A stretch of DNA of 25,909 nucleotides, from positions 1 to 25,909 of IMG/VR virus record IMGVR_UViG_3300047548_000214; one strand, written 5' to 3'. The stretch is from a virus. A model generated the notes under the pieces. The model ran no database searches, was not told where the DNA came from, and worked only from the letters and a program-made list of their open reading frames with translations. A program made the position numbers and the translations under genes. Within the stretch, counting starts at the first letter, position 1, and each line of letters starts with the position of its first letter. Of the stretch, positions 16,371-23,187 are shown in pieces.

Positions 16371-16844
16371 TTACCACAATGCGATTAGGTTTGTTGCTGT
16401 TGTACCTGTCTTGAAGACCTTGTCTATTTGAACAGGTAGAAAAGTACCACCTAATATACCATTAAATGTAACATCTTGGCCTCCTGCAGTAATAACACGC
16501 AACGTACCACCTGTACCAACGTACAATACACATGAGTTGCCGTCTACGTTTTGAGAGTAAAGAGTGTATGCCTCTCCAATAACAGTAAAGATGTTTGCAT
16601 TTAAAATGACATTTGTCTGATTTACAACGGTCATAACAGTTGCAGCCTGAAGAGTTACGTTGTTGTAAACAACATCTCCGGGTTTAACACCCTTTGTAAC
16701 AAATAAAGCTGTATTATCTTCAAGTTCACTTGGTAGAGGGATAGTACAAGTACCCGACTCAACAACATTATATGTAGGTATGTTAGCGTTATCAGTTGAG
16801 AGTACACTCAGTGCTGCTGTGGTCTGTAACTTTTGATATGCCAT
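16371..16844 (-). CDS. Structural protein resembling phage spike-base proteins
   Basis: The 157-residue beta-rich protein has a C-terminal half with the pattern LYVGTGGTLRVITAGGQDVT, GGTFLPVQIDKVF and TGTTATNLIALW. This matches a motif I know from phage and gene-transfer-agent spike-base or decoration proteins (YVG-GG...TVTF...G..LPV...V..TGTTAT..I.LW). The N-terminus (MAYQKLQTTAALSVL) is probably an exposed or joining segment. It is the first gene of the long late operon, after a terminator and a TAtcTTTG element. A virion location is likely; the exact site is inferred. Confidence 0.7.
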   Translation of the reverse strand: MAYQKLQTTAALSVLSTDNANIPTYNVVESGTCTIPLPSELEDNTALFVTKGVKPGDVVYNNVTLQAATVMTVVNQTNVILNANIFTVIGEAYTLYSQNVDGNSCVLYVGTGGTLRVITAGGQDVTFNGILGGTFLPVQIDKVFKTGTTATNLIALW

Positions 16845-16864
16845 GTCTTTTAAATTTTATATCA

Positions 16865-16872
16865 CAAAGATA
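16865..16872 (-). promoter_or_regulatory. Bacteroidota-type -7 element of the late structural-lysis operon
   Basis: Minus-strand TATCTTTG lies 21 bases before the ATG at 16844 and directly after the terminator of the upstream gene. A TTG lies 15 bases further upstream, somewhat close for a -33 box. It would drive everything from the spike-base-like gene to the phosphoesterase. Confidence 0.6.
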
Positions 16873-16888
16873 GGCAATATTTTAAAAC

Positions 16889-16912
16889 AAAAAAGCCACC
16901 CTAAGGTGGCTT
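16889..16912 (-). terminator. Rho-independent terminator after the 540-residue virion gene
   Basis: The minus strand reads AAGCCACC, loop TTAG, GGTGGCTT, then a run of T. This is a perfect 8-bp stem with a tetraloop and U-tract, 30 bases after the stop at 16942. Confidence 0.9.
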
Positions 16913-16941
16913 AATTACTTTGTTTTGGAATTACTAAAGTA

Positions 16942-18564
16942 TTATAATTGCTCGTATTCGTAGAATAGTTGGAATTTAGGAGTGTCAATAGCTCCCGGAA
17001 TTGTCGTAGTGAAGTAGTCAGGATTGATTAGCTCAACTACAGGGAATATTAACTTAGTGTACCATGCATCCCAAGGGTTGGCAATCTGAGTGGCTACCTT
17101 AGTAATACCAATCCAATTTGTGATGTTAGGATAGGCGTCTAATGCCAATGTTGCCTCAATGTAGTACGTACCGGGGTCTCCTACGTTTGTAGAACAGTTT
17201 GAACCCGGGAATGACTCAACAAATGTACCCGGAAGAACACCTGAAACCATATTTCCATTTGTAAGGGTTGAAAGAGCTACAGGAGAAAATCCTGATTGAG
17301 GAATTGGGAAGGTAGCACCATTTGTACCCGGATAGATAAAGTTATAACCCGAACTTGTGTTCCAAGCAACTGAGTTCCAAGGAACAAATAATTGAAAGAC
17401 AGGGTTTGCACCTTGAGTGTAAAGAGCGACACCTGCATTAGCGCCAATTTTCACACTGACCTGCTCCTGCATATTGGTATAAATCTTAAACTTCGTAAAT
17501 CTTCTCCAAGTTGTACCTAAAGAAGGTTGAATTGAAATGAAGTCAGGGTTTTGAGCAAGACCACCGTATACATAAGTAGTTTGAGTACTTGCCAAAGTGT
17601 TAACGGGAGTTAATGCCCAACCGCCACCTAAACCTGTAGTGATTGATTTACCGTAAATTCCTACACCTGTATCTGGCGTGTTATTTGCAAGGCAGAAACC
17701 TTTTGTCTGATAAATGTCAGCGTTTCTTTTTTGAACAGTGTAAGTAGCACCAATTAAAGGGTTTACAGTCATGTTGTTTAGCAACGTAACCTGTCCTGCT
17801 GTTGGCGCTGTAAAGTATACATATGGGTTAGTTGTAGTATCAGAGTAAACAGCGATTCCCGTGCTACTAAATATACTAGCTCCATGGGTATTCACAAAGT
17901 TAACAACAGTAGTGTTGAAGTCAGTATTAAATACCATTGGGTAAGTTACTGCGTTCAATACAATGTTAACTGTTCCTGATGGAGGATTCGCACCAAGAAT
18001 AGGCTGTAATCTAACTTGTCCTGATGTACTTGCTATTGAAGATGTACCGAATGTTCCAACAAAAGTTAAGTCTTCATTTGCAAAGTCAATGGCACCTGAT
18101 GTAACCTGTGCAGTTGCAGGAGCTGTAATTGTCCAAGCGCCCGGTGCAGGGTTCTCATAACAGAAGAAAGTGTACGCTTGCCCATTTGATGGAACGCTAA
18201 ATGAACCATTGGTAATGCCGTTAATACTTCCACCCGGTAAACTTGGGAAAACAACGATGTCAATACCTGATGTGTTTACAATTGTAACTTGACGTCCTTG
18301 AATTGGTGGATTCGGCAAATGACAAGCATAGTCATTGACAGTTGGTACAGCGCTAATATGGGTAAGTCCATATGGCAAGTATGCAGTACTATTAATATCC
18401 GTGCCTTGAGTTTGAAATTCAGCAGACGTAGTTACCGATTGAGTCTGAATATCCTCAATAGTATATGGCTGACTCTCTGAGTTAATTAAACTAGAGCGGC
18501 GTTCTGTTGTTGGATAGTTAGCTGCTAAACCAATAAATTGAGTACCTGATGGTATTGATGACAT
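16942..18564 (-). CDS. Large beta-rich virion protein (540 residues)
   Basis: The product is Thr/Asn/Pro/Gly-rich with beta character throughout (for example GRQVTIVNTSGIDIVVFPSL, QVRLQPILGANPPSGTVNIV) and no signal peptide, membrane helix or enzyme motif. It opens MSSIPSGTQFIGLAANYPTT. It has its own promoter element and a strong terminator, indicating expression as a separate unit, as often seen for abundant virion components. Candidates are a tail/fibre or head-fibre protein. I see nothing that marks it as the HK97-fold major capsid protein (no helix-rich N-arm or E-loop pattern), though this cannot be excluded without structure prediction. Confidence 0.75.
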   Translation of the reverse strand: MSSIPSGTQFIGLAANYPTTERRSSLINSESQPYTIEDIQTQSVTTSAEFQTQGTDINSTAYLPYGLTHISAVPTVNDYACHLPNPPIQGRQVTIVNTSGIDIVVFPSLPGGSINGITNGSFSVPSNGQAYTFFCYENPAPGAWTITAPATAQVTSGAIDFANEDLTFVGTFGTSSIASTSGQVRLQPILGANPPSGTVNIVLNAVTYPMVFNTDFNTTVVNFVNTHGASIFSSTGIAVYSDTTTNPYVYFTAPTAGQVTLLNNMTVNPLIGATYTVQKRNADIYQTKGFCLANNTPDTGVGIYGKSITTGLGGGWALTPVNTLASTQTTYVYGGLAQNPDFISIQPSLGTTWRRFTKFKIYTNMQEQVSVKIGANAGVALYTQGANPVFQLFVPWNSVAWNTSSGYNFIYPGTNGATFPIPQSGFSPVALSTLTNGNMVSGVLPGTFVESFPGSNCSTNVGDPGTYYIEATLALDAYPNITNWIGITKVATQIANPWDAWYTKLIFPVVELINPDYFTTTIPGAIDTPKFQLFYEYEQL

Positions 18565-18580
18565 ATCTTATTTTTTTTTA

Positions 18581-18588
18581 CAAATATA
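18581..18588 (-). promoter_or_regulatory. Bacteroidota-type -7 element for the 540-residue virion gene
   Basis: Minus-strand TATATTTG, matching TAnnTTTG, lies 17 bases before the ATG at 18564 and just past the end of the upstream gene. No TTG is seen at -33. Confidence 0.5.
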
Positions 18589-18592
18589 CGGG

Positions 18593-18769
18593 TTATTTTT
18601 TATAAGGAAATGCCTTATTTAGAGCCTGACGTCGCTTCTCACATGGAGTGCACTCAGACGTGCCTTTCTTTACTTGAGCAATCGTGTCAGCTATTTTTTT
18701 TATACCCGTAGCAGTAGTGACCTTGTGAATTGTATCCCCAAGGCCACGACTAGTACTTTTAAGCTTCAT
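18593..18769 (-). CDS. 58-residue Lys-rich protein with CxxC
   Basis: ATG at 18769 sits in a TAATG overlap with the upstream tiny gene, and translation runs 58 codons to 18593. The product, MKLKSTSRGLGDTIHKVTTA then TGIKKIADTIAQ, has a CTPCEKRRQALNKAFPYKK ending. I recall the pattern GLGDTxxxxTxATGIKxxx...CxxCxxRxxxLNxxFPYK in Bacteroidota phage proteins; function unknown. The cysteine pair could bind zinc if the protein dimerises. It is the last gene of the tiny basic-protein operon. Confidence 0.75.
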   Translation of the reverse strand: MKLKSTSRGLGDTIHKVTTATGIKKIADTIAQVKKGTSECTPCEKRRQALNKAFPYKK

Positions 18770-18864
18770 TACTTCTTCTTAGACATTGGTTTCTTAGCAG
18801 TGTACACAGGTGCACTCTTCTTAGTAGTAGCACCCATCTTAGTGCCGCAGCTTGACTTTTTCAT
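18769..18864 (-). CDS. 31-residue Lys-rich peptide
   Basis: ATG at 18864 opens 31 codons ending in a TAATG overlap with the next gene. The peptide MKKSSCGTKMGATTKKSAPV then YTAKKPMSKKK is about one third lysine. The overlap and matching composition with its neighbours argue that it is a real gene despite its size. Nothing else can be said about function beyond a probable affinity for nucleic acid. Confidence 0.6.
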   Translation of the reverse strand: MKKSSCGTKMGATTKKSAPVYTAKKPMSKKK

Positions 18865-18869
18865 GATAT

Positions 18870-19211
18870 TTATTTTTTGACGTTACTTACTCTATTGCCC
18901 ATACCAACTCTTGACTTCTCAGCCTTCTTTGCCGCAAGTTTGGATGGACTCATTTCACTCTTTGTTACGGGTGTCTTTGAAGACACTCTTTTTGATGGTC
19001 GACAGTACTCGTTTTTACCGCCAGCACCACAGGCCTTACCCGTGCGCGTATCAGTCCACTTCTCTTTCTCCCAACGCTTTAAACTAGCACCGCTCTCAGT
19101 CTTACGAACGTTACCCGATGCCTTACGGCACTTAGCAATAGCTTGTGAGGCCCTTGCTGATGGAAATACATCGTATGATGCTTTGACCTTTTTGTAGCAG
19201 GCGTCTTTCAT
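18870..19211 (-). CDS. 113-residue basic phage protein, conserved domain of unknown function
   Basis: The protein has cysteines at 5, 28, 61 and 70, with a central block KRWEKEKWTDTRTGKACG and then EYCRPSKRVSSKTP. This block is a signature I know from a domain of unknown function shared by aquatic phages and some large algal viruses (I believe DUF5872, not verified). The C-terminus is Lys/Ala-rich (SKLAAKKAEKSRVGMGNR). It couples to the upstream gene by a TAATG overlap. The four cysteines could form a zinc site. A DNA-binding virion component is possible. Confidence 0.8.
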   Translation of the reverse strand: MKDACYKKVKASYDVFPSARASQAIAKCRKASGNVRKTESGASLKRWEKEKWTDTRTGKACGAGGKNEYCRPSKRVSSKTPVTKSEMSPSKLAAKKAEKSRVGMGNRVSNVKK

Positions 19212-19501
19212 TAGTACTTACCTTTCTTTGATGATGGTGACGACTTGGTTGAACCGCCCGGCCCGGCCCATAGTTTTTTACAAGCCCAATAGCGCGCGCT
19301 CAATTTGTCATTGGCAGTGTCACATTTGTGACGCGCTTTAAAGCTCTTACGCGCAGCAGCGCTATAATTATGTCCGTAACCCTTTGCGCCGAAGTGAATA
19401 AGCTTCTCAGTGCCTCCTGAGCACGCCTTTACCATCATCTTCTTTCCCGGTCGGTCAGAAGAGCGCGGAACGTTGCACTTCATCTTGCTCTTGTCAGCCA
19501 T
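19211..19501 (-). CDS. 96-residue basic phage protein, conserved domain of unknown function
   Basis: Cysteines at 9, 27, 60 and 74 frame the blocks RPGKKMMVKACSGGTEKLIH, FGAKGYGHNYS, FKARHKCD and ARYWACKKLWAG. I recognise this as a small family seen in aquatic phage genomes (I believe DUF5754, not verified), often beside the DUF5872-like protein as here. The pairing in one operon suggests joint function. The tail is a Ser/Lys-rich linker. Both stop/start overlaps are of the TAATG type. The role is unknown. Confidence 0.8.
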   Translation of the reverse strand: MADKSKMKCNVPRSSDRPGKKMMVKACSGGTEKLIHFGAKGYGHNYSAAARKSFKARHKCDTANDKLSARYWACKKLWAGPGGSTKSSPSSKKGKY

Positions 19502-19671
19502 TACTTTTTAGGTTTGAGTTTAGTCATCTTAAGCTTTGCAGCTATAGACATTCCTGCAAGAGGTGTCTTTGACTTAGCGTCTGCCTTACTAAAAGCAGCC
19601 TTTGCAGACTTAGCTTTCTTAGCTTTAAGAGCCTCAAGAGACTTATTTTGATTGGACATTCCCTTCATCAT
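19501..19671 (-). CDS. 56-residue Lys/Ala-rich protein, first gene of the basic operon
   Basis: Three in-frame ATGs occur at 19671, 19668 and 19659; the first is chosen because the promoter element lies 24 bases upstream of it. The product MMKGMSNQNKSLEALKAKKA then KSAKAAFSKADAKSKT is Lys/Ala-rich, histone-H1-like in composition, ending KLKMTKLKPKK. It ends in a TAATG overlap with the 96-residue gene. Composition suggests nucleic-acid binding; no family is recognised. Confidence 0.65.
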   Translation of the reverse strand: MMKGMSNQNKSLEALKAKKAKSAKAAFSKADAKSKTPLAGMSIAAKLKMTKLKPKK

Positions 19672-19683
19672 ATCTTAAATACT

Positions 19684-19691
19684 TAACTTTG
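19684..19691 (+). promoter_or_regulatory. Candidate -7 element for the plus-strand regulator gene
   Basis: TAACTTTG matches TAnnTTTG and lies 26 bases before the ATG at 19717. No properly spaced TTG is visible, so confidence is modest. Confidence 0.4.
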
Positions 19692-19694
19692 AGA

Positions 19695-19702
19695 CAAATT
19701 TA
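19695..19702 (-). promoter_or_regulatory. Candidate -7 element for the tiny basic-protein operon
   Basis: Minus-strand TAAATTTG lies 24 bases before the ATG at 19671. It is only 3 bases from the plus-strand element at 19684-19691, so the two promoters are divergent and closely packed, a good place for one regulator to control both. Confidence 0.5.
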
Positions 19703-19716
19703 CAAAATTTAATCAA

Positions 19717-20145
19717 ATGAAAAATTATATGAGGTATTGGCGTTTAATACGCTACTACTATCTGCAAAAGTACAATATCACCGAGTCAGAGCTAGATTTA
19801 TTGCTCTACGTCTACTCAGAAAAGTACTTTACAATGACAGACTGCCAAGTTTTTATGCAGACATTCTCTTGGAGTAGAACGCGCTTCTCAATCCTCAAGA
19901 GTAAAGGCTTTATAGACATACACAGTCATGCACACGCCAATAGCGCCTCTATTTGGAAGATTACCTTTAAAGGAAAAAAGCTTGTCGCATCTTTGTACGA
20001 CAAGCTAGAGGGTGGTAAGATATCTGAAAACTATCAGTTCAATCGTCTATTTTTAAAGGAGGCAGGCTACGCCCACAAGACCTACAAGAATGCCATCAGA
20101 CAGATGAACGAAGAGATTAGAACGGGTAAGTTTAAGGATGATTAA
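19717..20145 (+). CDS. Winged-helix-like candidate transcription regulator (only plus-strand gene)
   Basis: The 142-residue protein opens MKNYMRYWRLIRYYYLQKYN, then has a helix-turn-helix-like region at about 21-65 (ITESELDLLLYVYSEKYFTM, FSWSRTRFSILKSKGFI) and a wing-like beta pair (ASIWKITFKGKKLVASLYDK). This resembles MarR-type winged helices. I recall similar proteins with an MRYWRxIRY opening in Bacteroidota phages. It is the only coding gene on the plus strand, divergent from the basic-protein operon and overlapping the groES stop tail-to-tail by 4 bases. Control of the flanking operons is inferred from position and fold. Confidence 0.8.
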   Translation: MKNYMRYWRLIRYYYLQKYNITESELDLLLYVYSEKYFTMTDCQVFMQTFSWSRTRFSILKSKGFIDIHSHAHANSASIWKITFKGKKLVASLYDKLEGGKISENYQFNRLFLKEAGYAHKTYKNAIRQMNEEIRTGKFKDD

Positions 20146-20402
20146 AGTACAATGACAACGTCTCGCTCTGCAATAATGGTGACGTCCTCGTCATTTATCA
20201 TCATCGTGTAACTGTTTGCCTTGTCGTAGTAGATTTCATCACCCGCTTGAATGGTGCTCACGTCAGTACCCGGCATCACAACGACACCTCTTTTGTACCT
20301 AAAGCCCTTAACGTCGTCAGCCGAGAGAATGAAGCCCGCATCTGAGCGGACTTCTTCCTCGATATTTTTAATTACGATGTTTTTACCGATTACCTTTTTC
20401 AT
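20142..20402 (-). CDS. groES: Phage GroES co-chaperonin
   Basis: The 86-residue protein is the length of a compact GroES. It has the opening strand KNIVIKNIEEEVRSDAGFIL where the mobile loop would lie, VVVMPGTDVSTIQAGDEIYY in the middle and the ending EDVTIIAERDVVIVL, matching the GroES pattern of xVGDxVxY...I...DIxAV. It would cap the GroEL ring during folding. It follows groEL in a TAATG overlap, the reverse of the bacterial groES-groEL order. The loop sequence differs from bacterial GroES, so it probably pairs with the phage GroEL encoded beside it. Confidence 0.88.
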   Translation of the reverse strand: MKKVIGKNIVIKNIEEEVRSDAGFILSADDVKGFRYKRGVVVMPGTDVSTIQAGDEIYYDKANSYTMMINDEDVTIIAERDVVIVL

Positions 20403-22012
20403 TATTTAACCTCGAACGAGCGAGCCTCCGTAATAATAGCGTTAGTACTTAGGATTGTCACAGCTACACTCACCGCGTTTTGCAAAGCTGAGCGAGTTAC
20501 CTTTAGCGGGTCGATGACACCAAGTTTGATTAGGTCACCCTGTTCTCCTGTCTTGATGTTTACACCCTTACCCTCATTTTTAAGGACAGGGTAGTCAGAC
20601 AAAGCAAGTCCTGCGTTGGTGTATATCTGCTCGAGCGGCGCCCAAAGTGCCTCTTGAATGATGCGAGCGGCAACAGAGGCCTCAATACTCTCCCCAACCA
20701 ACGGAAGGTTCTCCAACACATTGATATCGTAAAGAGCTTTTCCACCTCCCGGCAAGATTCCCTCCTCCAAAGCAGAGCGAACAGCGCAAACAGCGTCGTC
20801 AATACGGTCGTAGAGCTCCTTTTGCTCTAGGTCTGTGTTACCACCAACGTGGATGACACCAATTCCACCTGAGAGCGACGCAATTCGCTCCAAGATGAAG
20901 TCCTTGTCGTTCTTCTTCTGCGCTTGGTCGTGTGCCTTCCACAGCTGCTCTATGCGCTCGGTTACTGCAACACTTGTCTCATCCTCCGCATCCTTAACAA
21001 TGATGGTCTCGTCTTTTTTAACGATAACCTTTGATGCGTGACCTAGGTCAGAGAACTGAATGAGGCTTAGGTCGTCACCCGTCTTCTCAGAGTAGTAGGT
21101 TGCACCTACACTCAGTGCAATGTCTTGCATGAGCTCGTGCTGTTTGTAGCCAAAGCTAGGTGGTTGAATGGCACATACGTTTAAGGCACCCTTGGCTACG
21201 TTAGCAGACAGCGTGTTAATGAACTGATTTGTGCACGGGGCAATGATTAATAGCTTCTTTTGGGTGTTTGCAATTGGTGCTAATACCTCTTTGATTTGAA
21301 GGATGTTCGATATCTCCGCATCACACACCAAGATGTATATGTCGTCAGCCACGTACTCATCACGCTCGTGGTTGTTGATAAAGTATGGGCTTAGGTACCC
21401 GCGCTGTACGCGAAGTCCGTCGGTAGCCGTAGAGTATGTCTCTGAGGTTTGGGAGTGCTCAACGGTAACGATACCATTTTTACCCACCGCGTTGTACGTC
21501 TCAGCGATTACCTTACCTGTAGATTGGTCGTTGTTGGCAGAGATGGTAGCCACGTCCTCTAACATAGCAGGTGTTACCTTCTTTGCTTTCTTTTTTAGTA
21601 GCTCAACAACTTGGTTTGAGATGTCTGTCATGTTGCGAAGCACCTCGATGTTGTTGTGCTCAGGCTTAATATGCTTTAGACCTGCCTCGATTAAGGCCTC
21701 AGTAAGCACGATGGCGGTAGTTGTTCCGTCACCTGCGCTTGTAGCGGTGCGCTCAGCAGCCTCCTTCATGATTTTTACTGCTAAATTCTCAACCGGGTCA
21801 AACAAGTCAACTGCTTTGGCCACAGTGACACCATCTTTGGTGACCGTAATGCCGTGCGTGTGAAATGGTGACTCGATTAGTACTGTCTTTCCTCGTGGGC
21901 CGAGGGTACTTTTGACGGCCTTGGCCATCTTGTTGACTCCTGAGATGAGCTTTTTACGGCCGTCTTCCTCAAAGAGTAGTTCTTTTGGTGTAAATGATTG
22001 GTTATGTGTCAT
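20402..22012 (-). CDS. groEL: Phage GroEL chaperonin
   Basis: The 536-residue protein is a full-length group I chaperonin subunit that forms ATP-driven folding rings. Visible hallmarks are STLGPRGKTVLIE (36-47), KDGVTVAKAVDLFDPVENLA (59-78), the nucleotide motif GDGTTT at 94-99 with D95, the apical domain, ERIASLSGGIGVIHVGG (375-391), D406 in the equivalent of the E. coli D398 position (RIDDAVCAVR), and EEGILPGGGKALY. The usual GGM-repeat C-terminal tail is absent; it ends RSFEVK. It has its own promoter element after a terminator, and is co-transcribed with groES. It is expected to help fold phage proteins, and is diverged from typical host GroEL. Confidence 0.95.
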   Translation of the reverse strand: MTHNQSFTPKELLFEEDGRKKLISGVNKMAKAVKSTLGPRGKTVLIESPFHTHGITVTKDGVTVAKAVDLFDPVENLAVKIMKEAAERTATSAGDGTTTAIVLTEALIEAGLKHIKPEHNNIEVLRNMTDISNQVVELLKKKAKKVTPAMLEDVATISANNDQSTGKVIAETYNAVGKNGIVTVEHSQTSETYSTATDGLRVQRGYLSPYFINNHERDEYVADDIYILVCDAEISNILQIKEVLAPIANTQKKLLIIAPCTNQFINTLSANVAKGALNVCAIQPPSFGYKQHELMQDIALSVGATYYSEKTGDDLSLIQFSDLGHASKVIVKKDETIIVKDAEDETSVAVTERIEQLWKAHDQAQKKNDKDFILERIASLSGGIGVIHVGGNTDLEQKELYDRIDDAVCAVRSALEEGILPGGGKALYDINVLENLPLVGESIEASVAARIIQEALWAPLEQIYTNAGLALSDYPVLKNEGKGVNIKTGEQGDLIKLGVIDPLKVTRSALQNAVSVAVTILSTNAIITEARSFEVK

Positions 22013-22032
22013 AGATTAAATTTTATTGGTCA

Positions 22033-22040
22033 CAAAGATA
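22033..22040 (-). promoter_or_regulatory. Bacteroidota-type -7 element for groEL-groES
   Basis: Minus-strand TATCTTTG lies 21 bases before the groEL ATG and 15 bases after the terminator of the upstream gene. A TTG lies only 13 bases upstream, too close for a standard -33 box. Confidence 0.55.
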
Positions 22041-22054
22041 TAAATAATCGTGAC

Positions 22055-22083
22055 AAAAAAAAGCCATCCCCGAAAGAATGGCT
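22055..22083 (-). terminator. Rho-independent terminator between the 98-residue gene and groEL
   Basis: Minus strand AGCCAT, loop TCTTTCGGGG, ATGGCT, followed by eight T. The stem is 6 bp with extra closing pairs, starting 21 bases after the stop at 22104. Confidence 0.88.
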
Positions 22084-22103
22084 CTAATTTTAGCTAAGTA
22101 CAA

Positions 22104-22400
22104 TTACGCAACAGTAACAGCACTGATAGCACGAGGTACTTGTGCAACATATACCACATTGGTCCATGATGTAGCCAAAGCATTTGCCAAAGCATCTTGG
22201 ATAGCAGTACGCATATCAAAAGCAACTTGAGCAGCGTGTGTCAAAGTGACCGCACGACCCGTAACATAAGTGATAACAGTTGTAGTTGCAGTAGCTGTGT
22301 TGTTGGTAGCACCTGTACCTGCAGATACCATTGCAACATCTGTTGCTCTAATCAACTGATTAGGTTGTCCCGTTACAGGGATAGATAAAAACTTTTCCAT
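22104..22400 (-). CDS. 98-residue probable virion or high-expression protein
   Basis: The protein begins MEKFLSIPVTGQPNQLIRAT, has an Ala/Thr-rich core (TTTVITYVTGRAVTLTHAAQ) and ends in an amphipathic helix and strand (LATSWTNVVYVAQVPRAISA). I recall small proteins with the MxKFISIPVTxxxxQLVxxxxV opening from many aquatic phages, where the function is unassigned. It stands alone between a TTG-N21-TAAATTTG promoter and a strong terminator, so it is made as its own short mRNA, typical of an abundant product. A head-decoration or other structural role is a reasonable guess. Confidence 0.75.
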   Translation of the reverse strand: MEKFLSIPVTGQPNQLIRATDVAMVSAGTGATNNTATATTTVITYVTGRAVTLTHAAQVAFDMRTAIQDALANALATSWTNVVYVAQVPRAISAVTVA

Positions 22401-22431
22401 CTTTAAAAAATTAATGGGTTAAACAATGACA

Positions 22432-22463
22432 CAAATTTAATCAATTATTGTGACAAATAACAA
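22432..22463 (-). promoter_or_regulatory. Bacteroidota-type promoter with -33 and -7 boxes
   Basis: Minus-strand TTG (22463-22461), 21-base spacer, TAAATTTG (22439-22432), then the ATG at 22400. The spacing fits the TTG-N17-23-TAnnTTTG rule of Flavobacteriia. Confidence 0.7.
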
Positions 22464-22486
22464 AAGGGGAGCTAAACAACTCCCCT
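22462..22486 (-). terminator. Rho-independent terminator of the accessory operon
   Basis: Minus-strand AGGGGAG, loop TTGTTTAG, CTCCCCT, then a short TTTTG. The 7-bp GC-rich stem is perfect but the U-tract is short, so read-through into the 98-residue gene is possible. Confidence 0.75.
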
Positions 22487-22522
22487 CTTGCCAATAACAC
22501 TATGATTATAACAGAACTGATG

Positions 22523-22553
22523 CAAATATAAACAAATTTGTTTACCCTTCCAA
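22523..22553 (-). promoter_or_regulatory. Promoter-like sequence at the 3' end of the 77-residue gene
   Basis: Minus-strand TTG (22553-22551), 20-base spacer, TATATTTG (22530-22523). It matches the consensus well but lies over the stop of the 77-residue gene and only about 35 bases before the terminator stem, so its product would be about 50 nt unless read-through occurs. Confidence 0.4.
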
Positions 22554-22775
22554 ATTTAATCCATCATCATTAATTAATTGTCTAAGTTTTGTTCGACAGT
22601 ACTCGGCCATTTCAATCTCTGCATCAGTAGCCTCTCGGTTACCAATGTATCCGTGCTTTACTATACCGCGTAGGTATTGGTCTAAGTCCCAAACAATAAG
22701 CCTCCATTTGAGACCGTTCAGTGCATCTTGCAGCTCATCTTGTTCATCGTGCTCGAAGTGTAGTGTTGCTTTCAT
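22542..22775 (-). CDS. 77-residue phage protein of unknown function
   Basis: The protein begins MKATLHFEHDEQDELQDALN and contains the helical block GLKWRLIVWDLDQYLRGIVK followed by an acidic helix (ATDAEIEMAEYCRTKLRQLI). The pattern WxxVxWDLDQxLR...KY...E.....R..L is one I know from many phages, including Bacteroidota and Firmicutes phages, without known function. It overlaps the upstream zinc-ribbon gene by 32 bases and is the last gene before the terminator. Intracellular and non-membrane. Confidence 0.78.
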   Translation of the reverse strand: MKATLHFEHDEQDELQDALNGLKWRLIVWDLDQYLRGIVKHGYIGNREATDAEIEMAEYCRTKLRQLINDDGLNLEG

Positions 22776-23013
22776 TTTTCCAAAATTTAAGTGCTTGATT
22801 CTTGTTTTTAAAATAGTGTATTACAAACTTTCTTGTTTCAAAGTCATATCTGACTGCTCGTAGTTCACGCAACAATCTTGCTCGTGTACACTGCTTACAG
22901 CTTGCGACCTTTCCTTTGTAGTGTGGCAGTTGATATTCTCTTCTGTTGTCTTGGAATCTATCAATTCGTTTGTATTTTTTACAGGTAAAGCATTTAAGTC
23001 TTTCATCGTTCAT
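22744..23013 (-). CDS. 89-residue zinc-ribbon protein
   Basis: Two CxxC knuckles at C8/C11 (LKCFTCKK) and C39/C42 (ASCKQC) would bind one zinc. A basic C-terminal half follows (ARLLRELRAVRYDFETRKFV) with aromatic residues. This resembles small phage proteins with a treble-clef or ribbon that bind nucleic acid. It overlaps its neighbours by 11 and 32 bases. The function is unknown; a transcription or DNA-metabolism accessory role is likely given the neighbouring ribbon proteins. Confidence 0.78.
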   Translation of the reverse strand: MNDERLKCFTCKKYKRIDRFQDNRREYQLPHYKGKVASCKQCTRARLLRELRAVRYDFETRKFVIHYFKNKNQALKFWKNESNTTLRAR

Positions 23014-23161
23014 AATTTTCTAATACTTCAAAGTTAGACATATGTCCACAGTTAGCACACTCTAGTTTATCAGATGACTCATGGTGTACTGACAATGACT
23101 CATGACCACATAGGTCGCATTTAATAAGGGCGCTTACCCATCCTGTTTCTTGTTCTTCCAT
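23003..23161 (-). CDS. 52-residue zinc-ribbon protein
   Basis: ATG at 23161 opens 52 codons ending inside the start of the next gene (11-base overlap). The product begins MEEQETGWVSALIKCDLCGH and ends LECANCGHMSNFEVLENYER. The two CxxCGH knuckles (C15/C18 and C35/C38) are a textbook single zinc ribbon. The coding density, perfect ribbon and overlap support it as real. It may bind DNA, RNA or another protein; no more can be said. Confidence 0.75.
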   Translation of the reverse strand: MEEQETGWVSALIKCDLCGHESLSVHHESSDKLECANCGHMSNFEVLENYER

Positions 23162-23187
23162 TATAACTGTTCTTCTCTAAAAGTGTA

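Noticed and set aside
16942-18564. Major capsid protein
   Set aside because: The length is possible, but the sequence lacks the features of HK97-fold capsid proteins and reads as a beta-rich fibre or decoration protein.
21303-21863. A 186-codon open frame on the plus strand
   Set aside because: It is antisense to groEL, which has full family motifs; composition and lack of recognisable features mark it as a shadow.
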